Source of the DNA: Verrucomicrobiales bacterium
GTDB taxonomy: Bacteria; Verrucomicrobiota; Verrucomicrobiia; Limisphaerales; SXQI01
Length of the DNA: 21,531 bases
Direction: 5' to 3'
NCBI GenBank assembly: GCA_005793025.1
Contig: SXQI01000076.1
Coordinates: forward strand, 1-21,531
The notes beneath the pieces were generated by a model. That model was not told the origin of the DNA, did no database searches, and saw only the letters and a list, made by a program, of their open reading frames with translations. Shown here piece by piece: positions 15,185 to 21,531 of this stretch; within the stretch, counting starts at the first letter, position 1; every line of letters starts with the position of its first letter. The position numbers were made by a program, and so were the translations under genes.

Positions 15185-15628
15185 TTACTTCAACACCGCA
15201 GAATGGAACTCGCTCCAGTCGTCAAGGTTGTTCAGGTTGATCGCATCAGGGAAAACAGAACAATCATCGGCAAGATTACTTGCTGCGAGGATTCCCTTTC
15301 GTGTGCCGTCATCGTGGATATAGCCTTGGATCGAAAGATTCAGCTTTTGCACGGAAGCCTTGCTGAGCTTCACTCCAGGTTGACCTTTGACCCAGGCTTC
15401 GAACGCTGGATAGGTCGGACGGCTGGATTTGATAAAGTCCAACGTCGCCTGTCGATCCAAGCCCAGTCCATCGAGAACCATTTGGTCATAACCTTTGCCG
15501 CAACCGGGGTAACCGGCGGCGAGTTGACCAGTGGCTTCAAGGGATGCTTTTAGCCAGAGGCGGGGAAGATGAAGAACGCCAAGGGGTCCGGCGACACCGG
15601 AAGAGATAAGAGGTACGTATGTGCTCAT
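15185..15628 (-). CDS. DUF5069 family protein of unknown function
   Basis: A 147-residue soluble protein without a signal peptide or membrane segment. The opening with GVAGPLGVLHLPRLWLKA, the middle YPGCGKGYDQMVLDGLGLD, and the end NLNNLDDWSEFHSAVL match the DUF5069 family as I recall it from Verrucomicrobia and other PVC bacteria. No enzymatic function is established, and I see no catalytic motif I can name. The gene stands alone: a strong terminator follows it, and its 5' side is a 219-nt region shared with the divergent phosphate genes. A fair promoter-like pair precedes it. The ATG has no Shine-Dalgarno motif. That it is a real gene is nearly certain; its role is unknown. Confidence 0.88.
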   Translation of the reverse strand: MSTYVPLISSGVAGPLGVLHLPRLWLKASLEATGQLAAGYPGCGKGYDQMVLDGLGLDRQATLDFIKSSRPTYPAFEAWVKGQPGVKLSKASVQKLNLSIQGYIHDDGTRKGILAASNLADDCSVFPDAINLNNLDDWSEFHSAVLK

Positions 15629-15662
15629 GATTGCAATCTGGGTTTAAAAACTGTTTAGCTAG

Positions 15663-15690
15663 AACCTAGACTCAACCACAAAGAGGTCAA
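15663..15690 (-). promoter_or_regulatory. Candidate housekeeping promoter of the DUF5069 gene
   Basis: On the minus strand TTGACC (15690-15685) and TAGGTT (15668-15663) are 16 nt apart, predicting a start near 15656, 28 nt before the ATG. The -35 box matches five of six consensus bases and the -10 box only three. The prediction is weak and rests on position more than on sequence. Confidence 0.3.
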
Positions 15691-15847
15691 CTATTTTCAA
15701 AGAATGAATTGGAACATAAACTGGCTACAAAACCCATTGTAACTCCAACGGTCTTGCTAAAACCTGCGTTCAACAGGAAAAAATTAGCCCAAGACGCTTT
15801 GGACATTCCTTGCAGATAATTGTGGTTGTGTTACGAAAGGCTCACCT

Positions 15848-16477
15848 ATGTTCAATCTGCAACAGATACTCGGTAAAAAAGATCAGTTTTTTGACCTCCT
15901 CGAAGCGAGTGCGAGAGAAGCCTGCACTAGTGTTCAGGCCCTTTCTAAGTTCTTGGAGAATCCCGACCGTCTGAAAACGTTGGATGAATTTATCCTCTCT
16001 CGCCGCAAAGAAAAGCGAATCGCGGACGAAATCAGTGAAGCCCTCTGTACGACGTTTGTCACAGCCCTAGAGCGCGAGGACATCGAGGCCCTTTCTGTTA
16101 GCCTCTACAAAATCCCCAAGACGGTTGAGAAAATTGCCGAGCGGATACTCTTAGCTCCCCATTTGTTGGCGTCTGTAGATCTCACTCGCCAAACGATCAT
16201 CCTAGACAAATCAACCCAAACCTTGCTGACGATGCTTCAAGCAATGCGAGCTGGGGATAATTTGGAGAAGATCAAGACTCACAATGACCGACTCCAGGTG
16301 CTGGAAGGAGAAGCGGACAAATTGATGTTGGAACTCCTCAAGAACCTTTACAACTCGAATTCGGATTCGGTGCAGGTTGTATTCCTCAAGGATCTCTTCG
16401 AATTGCTCGAGAAAGTTGCTGACCGTTGTCGCGACGCGGGTAACGTGATCTCACACATCGTGTTGAAAAACTCCTAA
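15848..16477 (+). CDS. DUF47 / PhoU-like phosphate transport regulator (Pit accessory protein)
   Basis: A 209-residue, almost entirely helical, soluble protein of the DUF47 family, related to PhoU. It opens MFNLQQILGKKDQFFDLLEASA, which is typical, and carries charged helices with EKIAERILLAP, EGEADKLMLELLKNLY and the closing DLFELLEKVADRCRDAGNVISHIV, where PhoU-like proteins bind metal through E/D-xxx-D patterns. Members are nearly always found beside PiT phosphate transporters and are thought to control them. The pit gene starts 6 nt after this stop, so the two form an operon. It is one of the few genes here with a trace of a Shine-Dalgarno sequence (AAAGG, about 7 nt before the ATG). Confidence 0.93.
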   Translation: MFNLQQILGKKDQFFDLLEASAREACTSVQALSKFLENPDRLKTLDEFILSRRKEKRIADEISEALCTTFVTALEREDIEALSVSLYKIPKTVEKIAERILLAPHLLASVDLTRQTIILDKSTQTLLTMLQAMRAGDNLEKIKTHNDRLQVLEGEADKLMLELLKNLYNSNSDSVQVVFLKDLFELLEKVADRCRDAGNVISHIVLKNS

Positions 16478-16483
16478 TCGATC

Positions 16484-17569
16484 ATGACACTGATCCTGAC
16501 TGTGGTGATCGTCGCGTTGGTGTTCGAATACATCAACGGATTCCACGACACCGCGAATTCGATTGCCACCGTGGTATCCACCAAGGTGCTGACACCTAAG
16601 CAGGCGATCTTCCTAGCATCGATAACCAACTTGGTGGGAGCTCTGATAGGCACTGCGGTCGCAAAAACAATTGCTTCGGGTCTCGTTGATGTGAAGTGGG
16701 TCGATTCCCAAGTTCTAATGTGTGCGCTGTTGGGTGCGATCCTATGGAACTTAATTACTTGGTGGTTTGGGATCCCATCCAGCTCCAGCCATGCCTTGAT
16801 CGGTGGACTCTGCGGAGCGACGCTCGCCGCCGCGAACGGTAATTGGTCCTCCATTATTTGGTCTCAACCTGCAATCGACCATTGGTACAACGGCAAAGGA
16901 GTATTGTGGAAAGTAATTATCCCCATGATAAGCTCCCCGCTATTAGGTTTTGCCATAGGTTTCGCGGTGATGGCTTTGCTATACATGGCTTTTTTGAAAC
17001 TGAAACCTAGTCTCATTAATATGTTTTTTGGGAGTGCCCAGATTATTAGTGCTGGTGCCATGGGAGTAATGCACGGGACGAACGACGCCCAAAAAACCAT
17101 GGGCATCATCGCACTCACCCTCGTTGTTGGGACTAAATCTGGCGTGTTCGATAACCTGCCCAATTGGCTCACATTTCTCAGATTAACGGAGCCCGCACCG
17201 GGTAAAGGTCTGGAAATCGCGATGTGGATCAAAATAGTCTGCGCAATCACAATGGCAGCTGGGACTGCCGCAGGTGGTTGGCGCATTATTAAAACCCTTG
17301 GTCATAAAATGGTTAAACTCCACCCGATCAACGGTTTTGCTGCTGAAACGAGCTCGGCTAGCGTGATCTGGTTAGCATCCCACTTCGGCATCCCAGTCTC
17401 CACAACCCATGTCATTTCTTCCTCAATTATGGGGGTTGGGGCTGCAAAGCGGCTCAACGCAATCAAATGGGGGGTAGTTGAACGAATTCTCTGGGCTTGG
17501 TTTTTAACAATTCCTGTAAGCGGTGCCACTGCCTACCTAATCTACCGTCTCCTTAAAATGTTTCAATAA
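16484..17569 (+). CDS. pit: Inorganic phosphate transporter, PiT family
   Basis: A 361-residue integral membrane protein with about ten hydrophobic helices. It carries both halves of the PiT signature: NGFHDTAN (residues 18-25) near the N-terminus and HGTNDAQKT (197-205) in the second half, each with the invariant Asp/Asn. The segment SSSHALIGGLCG and its counterpart SVIWLASHFGIPVSTTHVISSSIMGVG complete the inverted-repeat fold. It imports phosphate, usually as metal-phosphate with protons or sodium, across the inner membrane. It is co-transcribed with the DUF47 regulator 6 nt upstream. No Pho box was recognised upstream of the pair. No intrinsic terminator with a T-run follows; the next structure is the hairpin at 17685-17720. 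Confidence 0.96.
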   Translation: MTLILTVVIVALVFEYINGFHDTANSIATVVSTKVLTPKQAIFLASITNLVGALIGTAVAKTIASGLVDVKWVDSQVLMCALLGAILWNLITWWFGIPSSSSHALIGGLCGATLAAANGNWSSIIWSQPAIDHWYNGKGVLWKVIIPMISSPLLGFAIGFAVMALLYMAFLKLKPSLINMFFGSAQIISAGAMGVMHGTNDAQKTMGIIALTLVVGTKSGVFDNLPNWLTFLRLTEPAPGKGLEIAMWIKIVCAITMAAGTAAGGWRIIKTLGHKMVKLHPINGFAAETSSASVIWLASHFGIPVSTTHVISSSIMGVGAAKRLNAIKWGVVERILWAWFLTIPVSGATAYLIYRLLKMFQ

Positions 17570-17613
17570 GACGGGGGTTTTCCGGGGATTTCAGTCAATG
17601 TGAACGAATGATT

Positions 17614-17629
17614 TGGCATGGCACTTGCT
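17614..17629 (+). promoter_or_regulatory. Candidate sigma-54 (-24/-12) promoter for the propeller/pseudopilin genes
   Basis: TGGCATGGCACTTGCT matches the RpoN consensus TGGCACGNNNNTTGCW at every fixed base except one (T for C at the sixth). GG at 17615-17616 and GC at 17627-17628 have exactly the required 10-nt spacing. Transcription would start near 17640, giving a leader of about 117 nt to ATG 17757. It lies 44 nt after the end of pit, in the only gap before the PQQ-like gene, and points toward it. No activator site was recognised. Confidence 0.55.
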
Positions 17630-17684
17630 TTGTCAGGCTTAACATCTGACTTTCGAGCATTCGCTGTCATTGCAATGTTTTAGC

Positions 17685-17720
17685 CCGGAACCGCCAAGGG
17701 AAGGCGGTAGGATGTTCCGG
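17685..17720 (+). other. Two-tier hairpin in the leader of the PQQ-like gene
   Basis: An outer stem CCGGAAC/GTTCCGG (17685-17691 and 17714-17720) encloses an inner stem CGCC/GGCG (17692-17695 and 17703-17706) with loop AAGGGAA and an asymmetric bulge. A TTTTT run comes only 11 nt later, so it is not a clean terminator. It may end leftover pit transcripts or structure the 5' leader. Its presence argues that the upstream in-frame ATGs at 17670 and 17712 are not the real start. Confidence 0.45.
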
Positions 17721-17756
17721 TTGCGTTGGTTTTTAATTGAATCGAAATCGCTTAGT

Positions 17757-19328
17757 ATGCGTTCGCCTGTGATGCAATCCCTTTTGTCACTCAGTGGAAC
17801 AGGAATTCTGTTCGCTGTTGCATATCTTGCTTCGACTGTTTGGGGAGCAGATTGGCCACAGTATCGTGGACTCAACCATGACGGTTCGAGCAGTGAATTG
17901 ATTCGAACGAATTGGGCCCAAAAACCTCCTACGATTGTTTGGAAGAAATCCATCAACCCAGCTTGGAGTAGCATCACTCTGGCAGGTGGTAAGGCTTTTA
18001 CTCAAGGTAACCGCCTGTTCATGAATGCTTCGAGTGAGTTTTGCATTGCTCTCGATGCAGGGACAGGGGCGGAGTTGTGGGCCACTTTTCTGGACGCGGC
18101 CTCATACCCCGACGGCGGAACAGGAAGCACAGATGGACCTCGATCAACTCCCTCCGTGGATGGTGAATTTGTCTACGTTTACAACTCTTACCTGCGGCTT
18201 TTTTGTCTTCGAACCTCCAATGGCGCGGTGGTTTGGAGTCGTGATTTCATCAATGAGTTTCCAGGAACAAAAGTCATTCCCTGGCAAAACGCAGCATCGC
18301 CATTGATCGTTGGGGATCTGATTTACGTTAATTCTAACGTAGCAAATCAAACATTAATGGCATTACGAAAATCCGATGGTGTCACCGTGTGGAAAGGGCA
18401 GACAGACACGATGACCCACGCGACGCCGGTGTATGCGACAATTGCCGGAACCCCTCAAGTGGTCTTCCAGACGCTGAAGGGGTTGGTGGGAGTTACTCCA
18501 TCAACAGGGGCAGTGCTTTGGCGTTATAATTTCACACCTTCTAGCACGTCCACCGCTTCAACACCGATCATTGCCGACGACTATATCTACGGATCCTGCG
18601 CTTATGCAAAAGGTGCGTGGACAGCACGCGTCACGCGCTCTGGCTCGACGTTTTCAGCCGGGCAAGCAAATTACACGGGTGCCAATAGTGCATACCAAAA
18701 CCATTGGGCCACACCGGTCCACCATGGGGGATACCTCTATGGCATCGTGGAGAAAAGTTCTCACAGTTTAGCCTGCTTCAGCTTGGAAGGCCGCACCAAT
18801 CGCTGGATCACCAGCACGGTGGGTTCTGGGAGCCCAGGTTTTGCTTCTATTATTAAAGTCGGGGGGAAACTCTTGGTTCTCAGAGAGAGTGGGGAACTCG
18901 TGCTGATTGAGCCTAACCCTACGAATTATACGGAAATTGCTCGATATCAAGCATTGAGCGGAACTTCTTGGAATCATCCGGCGTTTTCGAATGGACGAAT
19001 TTACGCCAGAAGCAACAACCAGATTGTTGCCCTCGACGTAGCTGCTGCTCCCCTTCCCCTTCCAATCCTTAAAATGAATGTTGATTTGTTACCCTCCAAA
19101 ACTCACCTCAGAATTCAGGTTGTTGCTCAAAACGGGTTACCATTGGATCCCGAGGCGGTTGGGCGGATTGAATTGTCATCCACGACGGGGTTGGCAGGAA
19201 CTAACCAATGGACTCCGCTGGATTCCATATTCACCTCGAACGACGGCAAACTCCAATCGGAAGTGCCTCTGGTACTGTCGGCAACCAACCGATTCATCCG
19301 TGTCCGCGAACGCATTATCACCCCATGA
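17757..19328 (+). CDS. Secreted PQQ-like beta-propeller repeat protein
   Basis: From ATG 17757 this encodes 523 residues. Residues 1-30 form a signal peptide ending near VWG/AD. The mature protein opens DWPQYRGLNHDGSSSE, the hallmark WPQ(F/Y)RG start of PQQ-like propellers abundant in Planctomycetes and Verrucomicrobia. Repeats with aromatic strand ends are visible, such as CIALDAGTGAELW, LFCLRTSNGAVVWSRDF, LMALRKSDGVTVWKG and VGVTPSTGAVLWRYNF. Known PQQ catalytic residues cannot be confirmed, so it may be a structural or binding propeller and not a dehydrogenase. The last 90 or so residues form a separate domain ending ATNRFIRVRE, a tail I recall from secreted verrucomicrobial proteins. Earlier in-frame ATGs (17670, 17712) lie in a hairpin and spoil the signal peptide. 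Its stop overlaps the next gene's start (ATGA). A sigma-54-type promoter lies 128 nt upstream. Confidence 0.88.
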   Translation: MRSPVMQSLLSLSGTGILFAVAYLASTVWGADWPQYRGLNHDGSSSELIRTNWAQKPPTIVWKKSINPAWSSITLAGGKAFTQGNRLFMNASSEFCIALDAGTGAELWATFLDAASYPDGGTGSTDGPRSTPSVDGEFVYVYNSYLRLFCLRTSNGAVVWSRDFINEFPGTKVIPWQNAASPLIVGDLIYVNSNVANQTLMALRKSDGVTVWKGQTDTMTHATPVYATIAGTPQVVFQTLKGLVGVTPSTGAVLWRYNFTPSSTSTASTPIIADDYIYGSCAYAKGAWTARVTRSGSTFSAGQANYTGANSAYQNHWATPVHHGGYLYGIVEKSSHSLACFSLEGRTNRWITSTVGSGSPGFASIIKVGGKLLVLRESGELVLIEPNPTNYTEIARYQALSGTSWNHPAFSNGRIYARSNNQIVALDVAAAPLPLPILKMNVDLLPSKTHLRIQVVAQNGLPLDPEAVGRIELSSTTGLAGTNQWTPLDSIFTSNDGKLQSEVPLVLSATNRFIRVRERIITP

Positions 19329-20107
19329 TGCACAGAGTTGTTGATTATCCACGATCGCTAGCACGACGTCAGGTGAATGCAGGGTTCACATTGATTGAAC
19401 TTTTGGTGGTGATCGCGATCATTGCTATATTGGCAGGCATGCTGCTCCCGGCACTTGCAGGTGCGAAGGAACGAGCCAACCGCACTGCCTGTCTGAACAA
19501 TACACGGCAGTTTATTTTAGCAGCACAAATCTACGCTTTAGATAATGACGATGAATTACCTCGGGGAGGTACGGATAAGGCGGATCAAAAAGATACCCAC
19601 ACACCGGTATTCTCCACCCAAACACAATCGAACTTGCTGAGTTACTCGAAGGATTTAAAATCATTCGACTGCCCGAACCTTCGTAATTGGCTGCGTCGTC
19701 CTGATTGGCGGAATCACCCCGATTACGGTATCGCCATCGGTTACCATTATCTCGGCGGCCATGGAAACACCCCATGGGAACTAATTGATGGAGTCACCAA
19801 CACATGGATCTCACCGAAGAGATCTTCAGATGGACCCGCGCTGGTTCTGGTCGCGGATCTGAATGTTGATTCCCCTGCATACCAACGAATCCTCGCTCCG
19901 CACACGGCGCGGGGTCCTTTCATTGCGGAGAATGACTACTTTGACAACCACCCTGCAGCATTTGACCAACGACCCGTCGACCTTGGAGCCAAAGGCGGAA
20001 ATGTCGGCCTCCTCGATGGATCTGTTGCTTGGAAGAATATCGATACAATGCGTCGATACCGAGGTTCGCAAATTTGGGGAGCAGATGGGTGTTACGGTTA
20101 CTGGTAA
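19325..20107 (+). CDS. Pseudopilin-like protein with type IV prepilin N-terminal methylation signal
   Basis: From ATG 19325, overlapping the propeller gene's TGA by 4 nt, this encodes 260 residues. The leader ends NAG/FTLIELLVVIAIIAILAGMLLPAL: prepilin peptidase would cut after G20, methylate F21, and E25 is the conserved Glu5 of the mature protein. The globular part continues AKERANRTACLNNTRQ and ends with GNVGLLDGSVAW (225-236), the Gly/Asp-rich C-terminal motif of the large verrucomicrobial/planctomycetal pseudopilin-like families (DUF1559-related). These are thought to work in type II secretion-like or pilus-like envelope assemblies; individual functions are unknown. A longer frame from 19208 would overlap the upstream gene by 120 nt and is rejected. 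Coupled translation with the propeller protein suggests a shared extracellular function. Confidence 0.9.
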   Translation: MMHRVVDYPRSLARRQVNAGFTLIELLVVIAIIAILAGMLLPALAGAKERANRTACLNNTRQFILAAQIYALDNDDELPRGGTDKADQKDTHTPVFSTQTQSNLLSYSKDLKSFDCPNLRNWLRRPDWRNHPDYGIAIGYHYLGGHGNTPWELIDGVTNTWISPKRSSDGPALVLVADLNVDSPAYQRILAPHTARGPFIAENDYFDNHPAAFDQRPVDLGAKGGNVGLLDGSVAWKNIDTMRRYRGSQIWGADGCYGYW

Positions 20108-20294
20108 AAAAATCGTAGAGAAACCAGTTGCACTTCCGCGCTGGAAATAGTATTCAAACGGGGTCACAGGTCTCGACCGAGAGGACTTCGGCTTGGAAAT
20201 TCCAATTACCCTTGCGTGCTTTCGGTGTTCCCAATTCTAAACTTCAATTTAGTCACAGGGCTAAGCCTAGGGGAGATCCTTCGGACAGAGAATA

Positions 20295-21428
20295 ATGAAA
20301 CAGAATGCGAATCAAACTCCGGTCGTAACTGAACCGGGATCAGGGTATCTTGAAATTTCCGAGAAGGGCTTCGGATTCCTCCGGTCGTCCCAACACCGTT
20401 TTCAACCCAAGCCAACCGATATTTTTGTCACTCCTGACACGATCAAGCGATGTTTCCTCAGAGAAGGTTGCCTCGTAGAAGGCACCACAATCCCTCCCCA
20501 TCGCGGAACGAGTCCTCAATTACGTGAAGTGGAGAAGGTTAATGGGTTGCTGTTCAACGATTTCACCAAATCGGTTCGATTTGAGAACCTCACTACCATC
20601 GATCCATTTGAAAAGTTTCGTCTAGAAACGACGCCAGACATTATTGAAACCCGCATTATTGATCTCGTGACTCCGATCGGTCGCGGGACTCGTGGATTGA
20701 TTGTCGCGCCGCCCCGAACTGGCAAAACTACCATCCTGAAACTCATCGCGAATGCAGTGCAGCAAAACCATCCCGATGTCCACGTCTTGGTGTTGCTGAT
20801 TGACGAGAGACCCGAAGAAGTTACTGATTTTCAACGATCGGTTAAGGCTGAGGTGGTTGCCTCCAGCAATGATCAAGATTTGGAAACGCATGTTCGCTTG
20901 TCCCGATTCATGATCGAACGTTGCCGACGAATCGTCGAGTCGGGTAAAGACGTATTTGTTTTGCTCGATTCTATTACCCGCGTTGCCCGCGCTTACAACA
21001 GTGTTCATGGTGGATCCGGACGCACGATGACCGGTGGTGTGGACGCGCGCGCATTGGAAATCCCGCGCAAAATGTTCGCCGCAGCTCGCAAAGTAGAGGA
21101 AGGCGGTTCCATGACTATTATCGCCACCGCCCTGATCGACACGGGTTCGCGAATGGATGAACTTATTTTTCAGGAGTTCAAGGGCACGGGCAATATGGAA
21201 CTGATTTTGGATCGCAAACTCGCTGAGCGCCGTTTGTATCCAGCAATCGACATTCCAAAGAGTGGAACCCGCAAAGAGGAGAAACTCTTCGCGCCACAGA
21301 ATCTCGAACCGATTCGAAAACTGAGACGGATGATGGTGGATCTCAACCCAGTCGAAGCAATGGAAACGTTGACCGCCGCACTCAAGAAACACAAAACGAA
21401 TGACGAATTACTCGCGAAAATTGTGTAA
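20295..21428 (+). CDS. rho: Transcription termination factor Rho, short form lacking the N-terminal helical domain
   Basis: A 377-residue hexameric RNA-dependent ATPase (E. coli Rho is 419). The protein goes almost directly into the cold-shock-like RNA-binding domain, GYLEISEKGFGFLRS (17-31), so the N-terminal helical bundle is missing. The ATPase core is intact: Walker A APPRTGKT (138-145), Walker B VFVLLDSITR, Q-loop region VEEGGSMTIIATAL, and the R-loop segment FKGTGNMELILDRKLAERR. The start is the first ATG after stop codons in a 187-nt upstream gap; no initiation upstream in frame is apparent. The gap (20108-20294) shows no gene; Rho leaders are often self-regulated, but I saw no specific element. 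An imperfect terminator-like hairpin overlaps its stop. Confidence 0.96.
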   Translation: MKQNANQTPVVTEPGSGYLEISEKGFGFLRSSQHRFQPKPTDIFVTPDTIKRCFLREGCLVEGTTIPPHRGTSPQLREVEKVNGLLFNDFTKSVRFENLTTIDPFEKFRLETTPDIIETRIIDLVTPIGRGTRGLIVAPPRTGKTTILKLIANAVQQNHPDVHVLVLLIDERPEEVTDFQRSVKAEVVASSNDQDLETHVRLSRFMIERCRRIVESGKDVFVLLDSITRVARAYNSVHGGSGRTMTGGVDARALEIPRKMFAAARKVEEGGSMTIIATALIDTGSRMDELIFQEFKGTGNMELILDRKLAERRLYPAIDIPKSGTRKEEKLFAPQNLEPIRKLRRMMVDLNPVEAMETLTAALKKHKTNDELLAKIV

Positions 21429-21447
21429 GCGAATTTGAGCTTCGCTT
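21427..21447 (+). terminator. Weak terminator-like hairpin after rho
   Basis: AAGCGAA (21427-21433) and TTCGCTT (21441-21447) form a 7-bp stem with a 7-nt loop, beginning in the rho stop codon. AATAAAAATG follows in place of a T-run, so termination efficiency is doubtful on the plus strand. Confidence 0.35.
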
Positions 21448-21483
21448 AATAAAAATGGGCGGTAGGAAAGCGGAGCGAGTTCA

Positions 21484-21531
21484 ATGCCCAAGGTTAGTCC
21501 TAAACCCGAATCTGCACATGATGTCAAAGGA
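21484..21531 (+). CDS. Possible start of the next gene, truncated by the window edge
   Basis: An ATG at 21484, preceded by GGAGCGAG about 8 nt upstream, opens a frame MPKVSPKPESAHDVKG that is still open at the edge. Another frame from ATG 21455 is also open. With 16 residues no family can be named, and the coding status is only a guess based on spacing after rho. Confidence 0.3.
   Translation, partial: MPKVSPKPESAHDVKG

Noticed and set aside
15800..15814. TGGACATTCCTTGCA upstream of the DUF47-pit operon, resembling a sigma-54 promoter
   Set aside because: The GG-to-GC spacing is 9 nt and not the strictly required 10, and the CAC part of the -24 box is missing.
19826..20167. Minus-strand frame of 113 codons across the pseudopilin 3' end
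   Set aside because: It is antisense to the conserved C-terminal motif of the pseudopilin gene and lacks any domain.
20622..21392. Minus-strand frame of 256 codons opposite rho
   Set aside because: It mirrors the highly conserved Rho ATPase core; His/Phe/Asn-rich composition is typical of an antisense shadow.
1..21531. tRNA genes, CRISPR arrays, insertion sequences or prophage remnants
   Set aside because: Scanning for T-loop motifs outside genes, regularly spaced repeats, transposase motifs and terminal repeats found none.

Overview
The window looks like a piece of a Verrucomicrobiota chromosome, possibly the Limisphaerales/Pedosphaera side of the phylum. This is inferred from gene content, not from a marker gene. 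The clues are a pseudopilin-like protein with the N-terminus and DG-rich tail abundant in that phylum, a secreted PQQ-like propeller with the WPQYRG opening, a DUF5069 protein, an LL-diaminopimelate aminotransferase of the PVC type, and a small CGCGGFSGSHS-type lipoprotein. Almost no start codon has a Shine-Dalgarno motif. I see no mobile element, phage gene, CRISPR array, rRNA or tRNA, so this is mostly core chromosome.

Layout. 1-4372 (minus strand): acetyl-CoA synthetase, a RidA-family protein, a PLP/zinc enzyme of the D-serine dehydratase/D-threonine aldolase fold, and a GntP-family permease cut by the window edge. The last three are packed within a few bases of each other and read as a D-hydroxy-amino-acid (probably D-serine) uptake and degradation unit. 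4496-5011: a tiny lipoprotein gene, tandem hairpins, and about 240 nt of non-coding sequence ending in a perfect terminator, possibly a small RNA or a leader. 5012-7810 (plus): an ABC-F ribosome-associated ATPase and deoxyribose-phosphate aldolase (deoC). 7840-9087 (minus): LL-diaminopimelate aminotransferase for lysine and peptidoglycan synthesis.

9256-13081 (plus): a complete sugar ABC importer of the ribose/allose/xylose class (binding lipoprotein, double ATPase, permease). The permease carries an extra soluble alpha/beta domain of about 120 residues between its first membrane helix and the conserved core. It converges on accA-manA (minus; acetyl-CoA carboxylase alpha subunit and phosphomannose isomerase), followed by a DUF5069 gene with its own strong terminator.

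15848-17569 (plus): a DUF47 PhoU-like regulator and a PiT phosphate transporter. 17614-20107: a near-consensus sigma-54 promoter, a structured leader, a secreted PQQ-like beta-propeller protein, and a translationally coupled pseudopilin-like protein. 20295-21428: a short Rho factor without the N-terminal helical domain. The last 50 bases may start another gene.

Points most worth a second look: the D-serine-type operon with RidA, the permease with a built-in extracytoplasmic domain, the sigma-54-driven propeller/pseudopilin pair, and the non-coding transcript candidate before the ABC-F gene.
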